DNA of 64,000 nt, from contig NZ_FOKR01000002.1 of assembly GCF_900112195.1 (NCBI RefSeq), forward strand, positions 554,833-618,832, given 5' to 3'. The notes below the pieces were generated by a model that was not told the origin of the DNA, searched no databases, and saw only the letters and a list, made by a program, of their open reading frames with translations. The position numbers were made by a program, and so were the translations under genes. The stretch is from Butyrivibrio sp. YAB3001 (GTDB lineage: Bacteria > Bacillota > Clostridia > Lachnospirales > Lachnospiraceae). This document shows positions 56,623 through 64,000 of this stretch, piece by piece (within the stretch, counting starts at the first letter, position 1; each line of letters starts with the position of its first letter).

Positions 56623-57384
56623 ATGGTAAATCTTAAGATTTTAATGTTAGTCTATATCTGTTGCTCATTTCTGAGCCATCAAAATAACGGAACCATCGCC
56701 AACGTTGAAGTCCAAAAGATTGGTTATGCTTATACAGGTGAACGAGCATCATGTTATTCAGCAGACCTCTTACTTCGTCAATATAAACGTGTTAGGGACC
56801 AGCGAAAAAAGCTTTTTACTTACAAAGATGTTCATCCTGTATATACAATCGTATTTATGGAAAACAGTCCCAGTATTTTCCATGACTATTCTGACTGCTA
56901 CGTGCATCACTTCCATACTACTTCTAATACCGGCATAAAGCTAAACATGCTGGAAAATTTCATCTTTGTTCCTGTTGATATTTTTCTTAGCAGTCTTCAT
57001 AATAATGGTATGCGAAATAAGCTTGACGCTTGGCTTACTTTCCTTGGATGTGATGAACCTGAGTATATCGTACAGCTAATTCATAAATATCCTCGTTTCA
57101 AAACAATTTATGATGACCTTTATGAAACATGTCTCAATGTAGAAAGGGTGATGCAAATGTTTTCAAAAGAACTCCAGATACTTGATCATAATACTGTTAC
57201 ATACATGATTGATGAACTTCAGGAAGAACTTGATACCACTAAGGATAAGCTTGATACTGCATACACAATCATCGCTGATAAAGACAAAGCCTTATCTAAT
57301 AAAGATAAAGCTTTAGCCGATAAAGACATCGCTATAGCAAAGCTTCAAGCTGAGCTTGAAAAATACAAAAATCAGAATCGATAA
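56623..57384 (+). CDS. N-terminally truncated PD-(D/E)XK nuclease family (Rpn/transposase-type) protein, probable pseudogene
   Basis: A 253-residue frame. From residue 22 it matches the middle of Rpn-type PD-(D/E)XK proteins: NNGTIANVEVQKIG (the E-x-Q catalytic strand), RASCYSADLLLRQYKRVRDQ, then YTIVFMENSP, FHTTSNTGIKLNMLENFIFVPVDIF and the helical linker YDDLYETCLNVERVMQMFSKEL. The C-terminus is a coiled coil with repeated ADKDKALSNKDKAL units. The normal first 60-80 residues, with the upstream Asp of the active site, are missing; the first 20 residues (MVNLKILMLVYICCSFLSH) look out-of-frame. No good ribosome binding site is seen. It is probably a decayed member of a widespread mobile or DNA-exchange protein family. 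Confidence 0.6.
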   Translation: MVNLKILMLVYICCSFLSHQNNGTIANVEVQKIGYAYTGERASCYSADLLLRQYKRVRDQRKKLFTYKDVHPVYTIVFMENSPSIFHDYSDCYVHHFHTTSNTGIKLNMLENFIFVPVDIFLSSLHNNGMRNKLDAWLTFLGCDEPEYIVQLIHKYPRFKTIYDDLYETCLNVERVMQMFSKELQILDHNTVTYMIDELQEELDTTKDKLDTAYTIIADKDKALSNKDKALADKDIAIAKLQAELEKYKNQNR

Positions 57385-57406
57385 ATAGTATAACTTAATC
57401 GGTAAC

Positions 57407-57443
57407 AAAGGCTGCCCCACTATTTATTAAGTGAAGCAGCCTT
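57407..57443. terminator. bidirectional terminator between convergent genes
   Basis: AAGGCTGC pairs with GCAGCCTT, with inner CCACT/AGTG pairing; it serves the truncated nuclease gene and the aldolase gene. Confidence 0.85.
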
Positions 57444-57447
57444 ATTT

Positions 57448-58524
57448 TCACATATATTGCATAAGTTTTCGAATATCATTTTCTGTGGTTGCCCAGTCTG
57501 TGGCAAGCCTTATAACTGTATGGTCAGGATCGATTTTTTCCCAGAAACCATATCTGACATGTTCAGACAGAGACTTTAACTTCTCATCCTCCATGATTAT
57601 GAACTGCTGATTTGTCGGAGAATCAATGAATAGCTTATATCCTCGTTTTACCAACTCTTCTCTTAATAGCTCCGCCATATCTATAGCATTCTTACTGATG
57701 TCTAAGTAAAGATTATCTGTAAAAAGAGTATCGAACTGAAGTCCAAGGAGCCAGCCTTTTGCCAAAAGAGCTCCATGCTGCTTTATTATCGGAACGGGAT
57801 GTCGCGTAGGAACTCCCTTAGGGAATACCACAGCCTCTCCAAACAAGGCTCCAACCTTAGTTCCGCCGATATAAAAAACATCTACAAGTCTTGCGATATC
57901 TTCAAGTGTCACATCAGTTTTGGTGCTCATAAGTCCATAGCCAAGCCTTGCACCATCAAGGAAAAGAGGCATATCGAAGTAATGGCAGACTTTTGAGATT
58001 TCTTCAAGTTCAGTTTTGGAATATAACGTGCCATATTCTGTAGGATGGGAAATATACACAGCTCCAGGAAATACCATGTGTTCATGGCTTTCATCAGCGT
58101 AAAAACTGTCAATAAACTTTCTAAGATCTTCTGCTCTTATTTTTCCAATCTGATCAGAATGAACAGCTACTCCATCCTGCAAGGTAGTATCAAATCTAGG
58201 CAAGGTGAGCACCTTATGTCCTGAAAATTCTATCGCACCTGCTTCATGTGCAGCCACATGTCCTGTTGTAGCAGCCACCACGCCTTCATATGGCTCAAGT
58301 ATCATATCTATCACAGTCTGGTTGGTCTGTGTTCCACCCACAAGAAAAAAGACATCTGCATCCGGACATTTGCAAGCCTTTTTTATCTTATCTGCTGCGC
58401 TCTTGCAATAATCATCTGTCCCGTAGCCATTTTGTTGTTCAAAATTTATCTGACTAAGCCTTTCCAAAATCTTGGGATGAGCTCCCTTAGTATAATCGCT
58501 GGAAAAAGAAATCCTGTTGTCCAT
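57448..58524 (-). CDS. ltaE: low-specificity L-threonine aldolase / beta-eliminating lyase family
   Basis: A 358-residue PLP enzyme of fold type I that cleaves threonine or allo-threonine to glycine and acetaldehyde. Seen: the N-terminus FSSDYTKGAHPKILERL, VGGTQTNQTVIDMI (PLP phosphate site), TTGHVAAHEAGAIEFSGHKVL (stacking His), FLDGARLGYGLMS (Asp190, PLP pyridine contact) and YIGGTKVGALFGEAVVF (Schiff-base Lys223). Length is normal. GGAG precedes ATG. It is a single gene; an inverted repeat (58561-58611) lies just upstream. Confidence 0.9.
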   Translation of the reverse strand: MDNRISFSSDYTKGAHPKILERLSQINFEQQNGYGTDDYCKSAADKIKKACKCPDADVFFLVGGTQTNQTVIDMILEPYEGVVAATTGHVAAHEAGAIEFSGHKVLTLPRFDTTLQDGVAVHSDQIGKIRAEDLRKFIDSFYADESHEHMVFPGAVYISHPTEYGTLYSKTELEEISKVCHYFDMPLFLDGARLGYGLMSTKTDVTLEDIARLVDVFYIGGTKVGALFGEAVVFPKGVPTRHPVPIIKQHGALLAKGWLLGLQFDTLFTDNLYLDISKNAIDMAELLREELVKRGYKLFIDSPTNQQFIIMEDEKLKSLSEHVRYGFWEKIDPDHTVIRLATDWATTENDIRKLMQYM

Positions 58525-58560
58525 GTTATCGCCACTCCTGTTGTATTTTCTATTATTAAG

Positions 58561-58615
58561 ATGATGTCAGGATTGTAGACGCTCATTACACAGCACAATC
58601 CGTGACATCATTTTT
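58561..58615 (+). terminator. orphan inverted repeat with T-run
   Basis: ATGATGTCAGGATTGT pairs with ACAATCCGTGACATCAT (one bulged base) over an 18-nt loop, with TTTTT on the plus side. No plus-strand gene precedes it; it sits in the intergenic space between the AAA-ATPase paralogue B and ltaE, both on minus. Confidence 0.5.
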
Positions 58616-58738
58616 GACCTTTTAATCATTACGATATCTATATCAGAGTTCCGGTAGCATACGCAAACATCTCTGAACTCACTTCTAAATGCTAATATCA
58701 ACGTTTTCTCAAATACACAATGATAATAATATCCGTTC

Positions 58739-60310
58739 CTACTCAGCTACTTTCCATCCAACAAGCTTTCTCGTCTCCGAATCAAATGAAACACCTATTT
58801 TTAATACTTTCCTTGAATCAGCAACAAACGGTAACGCATATTCTTTAGAATCAATTTGTGCAAGAGCAGCGTCTGCTGTATCATCTCTCTTAAATTCAAA
58901 AAGATAAATATATTTCTCAGTCTGAATTTTTAAATCTATTCTGCCTGAGAAAGATTGTCTCTCACATTCAGTATATTTTCCAAGTAAAATAAATAGCATG
59001 TAAATAACTGACTGAAAATAATGCTCAAACGGATCCGCCTCTTTTGTATATGTTATGCTAGCAAATAATCCTGCAAGTACATCCCTTATATTATCCAACT
59101 GCCCATTCTCTATATAGTCATCCAAAGTAAATATGTCCAAACCATTTCCTGCTGTAGCCTTTGGCACATAATACTTTAAAAGACTCTCCAAAAATCCATA
59201 CGTAACTTCATTATTTGGGAAACAAAGTGTATATCTGTCACGGCGTTTATCATAATCCGCAATAGTCAGATAGCCTGTTTGATAAAGAAGCGGAACAATA
59301 TCAAGCGAATCTCCTGTATAATCCTTGAGAATAGCTTCATTTGCATAAATAGTTCTATCTGTAAATTTGCGAATATCGAAACCGCTTTGTCTGATTTTAC
59401 TAAGCAAAAATGTTGGCGTACCGGTTTCAAACCAATATGATCCAAGTTCTTTTGAAAAGAATGCCTTAAGAAGGCTGGCCGGATTAAATATTCCGATGCC
59501 ATTTTGATGGAAATGATATCCGTCATATTGCATTCTTAGTGCATCAATACATTCTTCCTCTGCCATCCCCTGTTTAGCTGCAAGAGCACTGATCTCCGGC
59601 TTAAAATTCTCAAGTATTTCCTTTTGAGTCATTCCACAGATAGCAGAAAAATCCTCATCCAAAGAGATGTCTGTTAATTGATTTAAATCACTGAAAATGC
59701 TTACTTTGTGAAACTTGGTCACTCCGGTAATAAACACAAATTGGATATATTCATCAAAACTCTTCAAAGTACTAAAAAAGCCTTTGAATACGTCCTTATT
59801 ATGCTCTTGCAATCCCCTATCTTCCACAACATCAAGAAGAGGTTTGTCATACTCGTCTACTAAAACAACACAGCGAAGTCCTGACTGCTTATGTGCGGTG
59901 CGAAGAATCTCTCTAAATCGTATACTCAGGGAATCACTGTCATTTACAATCTTGTATTTTTCCTCCCATTTACACAAATATTCAGCTAAAATCTTCTCTA
60001 AAGCTCCGCATTCCTTATAATTTTGCCCATTAAAATCAAAATAAAAGGTAGGATACTTTTTCCAGGCATCAGGATTATCAGCCTCTAAATCTGCAATCTT
60101 TAAACCTTTAAATAATTCCCTTTGTCCTTCCCAATAGGCTTTCATTGTAGATAATAAAAGGCTTTTCCCAAAACGCCTTGGGCGACTTAAGAAGAATGGC
60201 ACTTTGCTATGTACCATTTTGTATATGTATTCTGTTTTATCAACGTACAAAAAGTTTTCTTCCCTCAATTTAGAAAAAGATTGAATCCCCATAGGAAGTT
60301 TTCTTTGCAT
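58739..60310 (-). CDS. AAA-ATPase-like / PD-(D/E)XK nuclease fusion protein (paralogue B)
   Basis: A 523-residue paralogue of the gene at 6624-8195, with the same length and layout. It is started at ATG 60310 (MQRKLPMGIQSFSKLREEN), 8 nt after GGGGA, which aligns exactly with paralogue A; the frame extends six codons upstream. Motifs: PRRFGKSLLLSTM (P-loop), CVVLVDEYDKPLLD (Walker B-like), FVFITGVTKFHKVSIFSDL, MQYDGYHFHQNG, and the nuclease motif FSGRIDLKIQ...YIYLFEFKRDDTADAAL. The sequence is clearly diverged, so the copy is old. Its role is unknown; a DNA-processing or defence function is only suggested by fold. Confidence 0.85.
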   Translation of the reverse strand: MQRKLPMGIQSFSKLREENFLYVDKTEYIYKMVHSKVPFFLSRPRRFGKSLLLSTMKAYWEGQRELFKGLKIADLEADNPDAWKKYPTFYFDFNGQNYKECGALEKILAEYLCKWEEKYKIVNDSDSLSIRFREILRTAHKQSGLRCVVLVDEYDKPLLDVVEDRGLQEHNKDVFKGFFSTLKSFDEYIQFVFITGVTKFHKVSIFSDLNQLTDISLDEDFSAICGMTQKEILENFKPEISALAAKQGMAEEECIDALRMQYDGYHFHQNGIGIFNPASLLKAFFSKELGSYWFETGTPTFLLSKIRQSGFDIRKFTDRTIYANEAILKDYTGDSLDIVPLLYQTGYLTIADYDKRRDRYTLCFPNNEVTYGFLESLLKYYVPKATAGNGLDIFTLDDYIENGQLDNIRDVLAGLFASITYTKEADPFEHYFQSVIYMLFILLGKYTECERQSFSGRIDLKIQTEKYIYLFEFKRDDTADAALAQIDSKEYALPFVADSRKVLKIGVSFDSETRKLVGWKVAE

Positions 60311-60541
60311 TTTGGCATCCCCTATCACATGAATTATAGTAATAACTTAGAATTAAGCACTAATAATAAAATACCACACATCATGCCTTTTTTCATCTAC
60401 AACGGCCTATTTGCTACTGAACCTCTTCCAGCCGGACATTAACATATTTTCATAAGTGCCCTGTATATAGTGCATGATTTCAAGCAGATATAAAACCTAT
60501 ACTCTAACCATAATCATTCAAAACTATGTTATCATTATATT

Positions 60542-60721
60542 GACAAGCACATTACTGTATACAATTCAGCAGTACCTATACCAACGGATGAATATATCGC
60601 AACATAGTACTTTTTTTTTTGGGGGGGGGCAGGCAGCATAGCTCTTTTGCAAAAAGGGAAAAACATTCAGCTTGGAACAGGCGAAGCAGAGATTACTAAT
60701 GATAAATCTGAATCTGAATAA
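60542..60721 (+). pseudogene. decayed coding remnant with T10-G9 homopolymer
   Basis: One plus frame reads HITVYNSAVPIPTDEYIAT, then a TAG at 60605, then YFFFWGGAGSIALLQKGKN and ends GEAEITNDKSESE at a TAA (60719-60721). The composition looks coding on both sides of the stop. The TTTTTTTTTT/GGGGGGGGG tract spans 60611-60629. An overlapping frame with no stop runs upstream from the ATG at 60588 and would join the downstream part if the tract gained one base. No family recognised. The P-loop kinase gene starts 31 nt downstream. Confidence 0.35.
60611..60629. repeat. T10-G9 homopolymer tract
   Basis: Ten T followed by nine G, the longest paired mononucleotide run in the window, located about 125 bp before a kinase gene. 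Such runs are slippage-prone and error-prone in sequencing. Confidence 0.9.
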
Positions 60722-60752
60722 TTCATCATCTTTATAAGGAAAAATAAAAAAA

Positions 60753-61493
60753 ATGGAACATAACGTAAACATTAACGGCATAGAAGTAAATGCCTACTAC
60801 AGCGAAGACACAATAAATAATATTTTTTTACCGCTTCTTTCAAAAATAACTGCTTTGCAAAAAGAGAAAGACCGTAGGATTCTCGCACTCCTTGCAGCTC
60901 CTCCCGGGGCAGGAAAGAGCACTCTTGTGAGCTTTTTAGAGCGTTTATCTAAAGAAAGCCACGATTTTACTGAACTTCAAGCTATAGGAATGGATGGTTT
61001 TCACAGAAGGCAGGAATATCTTCTATCCCACAATACAATCCGTGACGGAAAAGAAATCCCAATGGTCGATATCAAAGGTGCTCCGGAAACCTTTGACCTC
61101 GAACTACTACAAAGCCGCATCAAAGATGTTATCAGTAAAGAAAAAGTTGGCTGGCCAACCTATGACAGACATTTGCACAATCCCATCGAAAATGCCATAA
61201 CTGTAGAAAAAGACATTGTTCTTCTTGAGGGAAATTATCTTTTGCTTGATATGGATGGCTGGCGAGACCTTAAAGATTTTGCAGATTTTACTATCTCAAT
61301 AACTGCGCCTGAAGATTTTTTAAGAGCACGACTTGTAGAAAGAAAAATAAAAAGCGGAAATACACAACAAAAAGCTGAGCAGTTCGTAGATTTCAGCGAT
61401 ATAGCAAACGTAAAGCTTTGCCTGGAAAAAACAATGAAAGCTGACTTGGCATTGCAATTAAAATCAGATAATGATTATTCAAAGCTTAATTAA
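60753..61493 (+). CDS. P-loop nucleoside/pantothenate kinase-like protein
   Basis: A 246-residue kinase of the uridine kinase / phosphoribulokinase / PanK superfamily, closest in pattern to E. coli YggC. Walker A is LLAAPPGAGKSTLVSFLE (about 46-63). The family hallmark IGMDGFHRRQEYL (about 77-90) provides substrate-binding Asp and His. DIKGAPETFDLELL and WPTYDRHLHNPIENAI come next, then the Walker B region VLLEGNYLLLDMDGWRDL and the lid ISITAPEDFLRARLVERKIKSGNTQQKAEQFVDFSD. It phosphorylates a small metabolite, probably a nucleoside or sugar; the substrate is unknown. It has an AAGGA site 12 nt from ATG and is followed by a strong terminator. Confidence 0.85.
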   Translation: MEHNVNINGIEVNAYYSEDTINNIFLPLLSKITALQKEKDRRILALLAAPPGAGKSTLVSFLERLSKESHDFTELQAIGMDGFHRRQEYLLSHNTIRDGKEIPMVDIKGAPETFDLELLQSRIKDVISKEKVGWPTYDRHLHNPIENAITVEKDIVLLEGNYLLLDMDGWRDLKDFADFTISITAPEDFLRARLVERKIKSGNTQQKAEQFVDFSDIANVKLCLEKTMKADLALQLKSDNDYSKLN

Positions 61494-61507
61494 ATAGTTT
61501 TAAGTCA

Positions 61508-61535
61508 AATGCCCCGCAGAAAACTGCGGGGCATT
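61508..61535. terminator. bidirectional terminator between kinase and deoC
   Basis: A perfect 12-bp GC-rich stem (AATGCCCCGCAG/CTGCGGGGCATT) with an A4 loop between convergent genes. T-rich tails are only partial. Confidence 0.85.
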
Positions 61536-61555
61536 CATATTTTGTGTAAACATGC

Positions 61556-62215
61556 TTACAGATTGTACTTTGCTGCGATAAGAGGAGCAACCTTTGAAGA
61601 ACCGATGCGGCTGCAGCCTGCTTCTGCGTAAGCAAGTGCATCTTCTATTGTACGTATTCCGCCTGCTGCCTTGATCTTAACATCAGGACCGATGTGCTTT
61701 TTGAAAAGCTCGATATCAGCAAGTGTAGCGCCTGCGCTGCCAAATCCTGTTGAAGTCTTGATGTAATCAGCCTTCACTTCTGTTACGATCTTGCAAAGCT
61801 CAATCTTCTCTTCCTCTGTGAGATAGCAGGTCTCGATGATAACTTTAAGAAGCTTATCTCCACAAGATTCACGAATCATCTCAAGTTCCTTTTTAACTTC
61901 ATCATATCTGTGATTCTTAACATCACTGATATTAACAACTGTATCTATCTCAGAAGCTCCATCAGCAATAGAATCCTTAGCTTCAACAACTTTGGATGTT
62001 GCACTGTTATAGCCAAGAGGGAAACCGATTACTGTGCAAAGCTTAAGGTTGTCGCCATACTTCTCATGTACTCTCTTAAGATATGTTTGTGGAATGCATA
62101 CTGTAGCAGTGCCATACTTAACTGCCTCATCGCAAAGTGAAACGATGTCCTCCCATGTAGCGTTAGCCTGAAGCTGTGTGTGATCAATAAGTTTTAAAAT
62201 ATCTCTTTCTTCCAT
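61556..62215 (-). CDS. deoC: deoxyribose-phosphate aldolase
   Basis: A 219-residue class I aldolase that splits 2-deoxyribose-5-phosphate into glyceraldehyde-3-phosphate and acetaldehyde in deoxynucleoside salvage. The N-terminus LIDHTQLQANAT, VIGFPLGYNSATSK, EIDTVVNISDVK (Asp91), KVIIETCYLT, YIKTSTGFGSAGAT (Schiff-base Lys153) and IKAAGGIRT (Lys182, proton relay) are all present. Length is normal. AAAGGAG precedes ATG by 9 nt. It lies 39 nt after the ABC-F gene and is probably co-transcribed with it; it ends at a strong terminator. Confidence 0.97.
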   Translation of the reverse strand: MEERDILKLIDHTQLQANATWEDIVSLCDEAVKYGTATVCIPQTYLKRVHEKYGDNLKLCTVIGFPLGYNSATSKVVEAKDSIADGASEIDTVVNISDVKNHRYDEVKKELEMIRESCGDKLLKVIIETCYLTEEEKIELCKIVTEVKADYIKTSTGFGSAGATLADIELFKKHIGPDVKIKAAGGIRTIEDALAYAEAGCSRIGSSKVAPLIAAKYNL

Positions 62216-62254
62216 AGTAGATTCTCCTTTATATAAAATGTATGTAAAGCCTTT

Positions 62255-63814
62255 TTATAGTTTCGTAGTCCATTGTGAGCAGTCAATAATCCTTGTTGCA
62301 AGGTCTTCATAGAAATCCGGTTCATGGCAGACCATAAGAATACTTCCCTTGTATTCTTTAAGTGCGCGATGAAGTTCTTCTTTGGCATCCACATCAAGAT
62401 GGTTTGTAGGCTCGTCGAGAACAAGAAGATTTGACTCACGGTTGATAAGCTTACAAAGTCTAACCTTTGCCTGCTCTCCACCTGATAAAACCTTGCACTT
62501 ACTCTCTATATGCTTGGTAGTAAGACCACATTTTGCAAGAGCAGAACGAACCTCATACTGTGAAAAGCCCGGGAACTCATTCCAGATTTCTTCCATGCAG
62601 GTTGTCTCAATATTAGGAGACATTTCCTGTTCAAAATAACCTATTTCGACATTTTCTCCAAGTTCAACATTTCCGTTCAAAGCCGGAATCAGACCTAAAA
62701 TACTCTTTAAAAGAGTAGATTTACCAATACCATTTGAACCAATAAGCACTATCCTCTCATTTCTCTCCATGGTTATATTAAGAGATGATGAAAGCGGCTC
62801 ATCATAACCTATAATCAGATCCTTTGTTTCAAAGATCATCTTTCCCGGAGTTCTTGCAGTCTTAAAATTGAATTCAGGCTTTGGCTTTTCCTGTACTTTC
62901 TCAATAATTTCCATACTGTCAAGTTTCTTTTGACGAGCCATAGCCATGTTTCTTGTTGCAACTCTTGCTTTATTACGTGCAACAAAGTCCTTAAGATCAG
63001 CAATTTCCTGCTGCTGACGATTATACGCTGCCTCACGCTGCGCTTTTTTCATCTCATAAACTTCCATGAACTTATCGTAATCACCAACATATCTATCCAA
63101 AGAATGAGTCTGCCCATCCATGTGATAAATGATATTAACCACACTGTTTAGGAAAGGAATATCATGGGAAATCAAAATAAATGCGTTCTCGTATTCCTGA
63201 AGGTACCTTGTAAGCCATACAATATGTTCGGCATCAAGATAGTTTGTAGGCTCATCCAAAAGAAGAATATCAGGTTTCTCCAAAAGAAGTTTCCCAAGAA
63301 GGATTTTAGTTCTCTGACCTCCTGAAAGCTCCGTAACATCTTTTTCCAAACCCAAATCCAAAAGTCCAAGAGCCCTTGAAACCTCTTCAATCTTGGAATC
63401 TATAAGATAAAAATCATGATTCGTCAAAAGATCCTGAATCGTGCCAAGTTCTTCCATATAGGCTTCAAGAGTCTTTTCATCGGCATCGCCCATTGCATCA
63501 CAGATTTCATTCATCCTGGTTTCCATGGCATAAAGCGGCTCAAATGCAGATGCAAGAACATCTCTTATGCTCATCCCCTTTTGAAGAACTGCATGCTGAT
63601 CAAGATAACCGACCTTGATATTCTTGGCCCACTCTATCTTGCCGGCATCAGGCATAAGCTTTCCAATAATAATATTCATAAAAGTGGACTTACCTTCACC
63701 ATTAGCTCCAACAAGTCCAATGTGCTCACCCTTCAATAATCTGAAAGATACATCCTCAAAAATAGCTCTGTCACCAAAGCCATGAGCTAAATTTTCAACA
63801 TTTAAGATACTCAT
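62255..63814 (-). CDS. ABC-F family ATPase (ribosome-associated translation factor type)
   Basis: A 519-residue soluble protein with two ABC domains and no membrane part, as in ABC-F factors that act on the ribosome (EttA, YbiT, antibiotic-resistance proteins). Domain 1: GANGEGKST, signature LSGGQRTKILLGKLL, Walker B ILLLDEPTNYLD. The linker (about 240-315, RNKARVATRNMAMARQKKLDSM) is the basic P-site tRNA-interaction motif. Domain 2: GSNGIGKST, signature LSGGEQAKVRLCKL, Walker B LLVLDEPTNHLD. It resembles the YbiT-like housekeeping subgroup more than drug-resistance forms. AAAGGA precedes ATG; the promoter is at 63936-63964; deoC follows. Confidence 0.93.
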   Translation of the reverse strand: MSILNVENLAHGFGDRAIFEDVSFRLLKGEHIGLVGANGEGKSTFMNIIIGKLMPDAGKIEWAKNIKVGYLDQHAVLQKGMSIRDVLASAFEPLYAMETRMNEICDAMGDADEKTLEAYMEELGTIQDLLTNHDFYLIDSKIEEVSRALGLLDLGLEKDVTELSGGQRTKILLGKLLLEKPDILLLDEPTNYLDAEHIVWLTRYLQEYENAFILISHDIPFLNSVVNIIYHMDGQTHSLDRYVGDYDKFMEVYEMKKAQREAAYNRQQQEIADLKDFVARNKARVATRNMAMARQKKLDSMEIIEKVQEKPKPEFNFKTARTPGKMIFETKDLIIGYDEPLSSSLNITMERNERIVLIGSNGIGKSTLLKSILGLIPALNGNVELGENVEIGYFEQEMSPNIETTCMEEIWNEFPGFSQYEVRSALAKCGLTTKHIESKCKVLSGGEQAKVRLCKLINRESNLLVLDEPTNHLDVDAKEELHRALKEYKGSILMVCHEPDFYEDLATRIIDCSQWTTKL

Positions 63815-63935
63815 AATAATCCTTTACTCATTGCTATAAAACTCACGCCAAACGCAAATATCAAGTCTCACATTCATCTTGAAAAATTGCGCATCCATTG
63901 AAGCGAATATTCATTAAAACAACAAGTAACAAGGT

Positions 63936-63964
63936 ATCATATATTGACTGGTACATCAAGACAA
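63936..63964 (-). promoter_or_regulatory. promoter of the ABC-F/deoC unit
   Basis: TTGTCT and TATGAT, 17 bp apart on the minus strand. The dispersed element copy 3 begins 3 bp upstream of the -35 box. Confidence 0.55.
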
Positions 63965-63967
63965 AAT

Positions 63968-63997
63968 ATTACTGTTTGCTCACTTGCAGCTCACTCC
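63968..63997. repeat. dispersed 30-bp intergenic element, copy 3
   Basis: Third copy of the ATTACTGTTT / CTC / CAGCTCAC element, abutting the promoter of the ABC-F gene at the window edge. Confidence 0.55.
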
Positions 63998-64000
63998 AAA

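Noticed and set aside
1..64000. CRISPR arrays, tRNA/rRNA genes, prophage or intact insertion sequences
   Set aside because: No regular spaced repeats, cloverleaf genes, phage structural genes or full transposase with inverted ends were seen on reading.

Overview
The window looks like a chromosomal segment of a low-to-mid-GC Gram-positive Clostridium-class bacterium, most likely a Lachnospiraceae member of the Butyrivibrio/Pseudobutyrivibrio type. This rests on strong AGGAGG-type ribosome binding sites, a phenylalanyl T-box leader, a 6S-like RNA, a PPi-type phosphofructokinase, several c-di-GMP enzymes, AAA-ATPase/PD-(D/E)XK proteins and secreted Ig-like proteins. Almost all genes are on the minus strand; only four clear genes are on plus (DUF402, degV, a truncated nuclease gene, a P-loop kinase). 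The species assignment is inference.

Layout. 1-8.2 kb: end of a MATE exporter, a secreted Ig-like protein, a short pyruvate kinase-like enzyme, a DUF402 protein, a split chromate transporter pair, another secreted protein and an AAA-ATPase/nuclease protein. 8.2-14.2 kb: a 190-nt inverted-repeat element, an M18 aminopeptidase and pheS-pheT behind a Phe T-box. 14.3-17.7 kb: two tandem ABC exporters with a decayed small reading frame between them. 17.8-20.1 kb: a membrane HD-GYP protein.

20.3-39.4 kb: a three-gene surface operon. In transcription order it encodes a membrane TPR protein, a thermolysin-like (M4) lipoprotein protease and a 5,296-residue secreted beta-repeat protein with a C-terminal membrane anchor. 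It ends in a strong terminator and is the most unusual system here.

39.6-46.4 kb: a GGDEF gene coupled to mntP, an unidentified structured RNA of about 260 nt with its own promoter and terminator, degV, a His-less (Crh-like) HPr, a GGDEF/EAL protein and HU. 46.5-51 kb: PPi-type phosphofructokinase, a membrane-anchored EEP-family hydrolase, an AI-2E family permease with a small membrane protein, and a 6S-like RNA. 51-64 kb: an aminopeptidase P, an MscS/DUF4230/membrane cluster, small unknown genes, a truncated PD-(D/E)XK gene, threonine aldolase, a second AAA-ATPase/nuclease paralogue, a kinase next to a homopolymer-bearing decayed frame, deoC and an ABC-F ATPase.

Themes are surface architecture and secretion, c-di-GMP turnover (GGDEF, GGDEF/EAL and HD-GYP proteins), and carbon-flow control (pyruvate kinase-like protein, PPi-PFK, Crh-like HPr). 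I saw no tRNA or rRNA genes, CRISPR array, prophage or intact insertion sequence.
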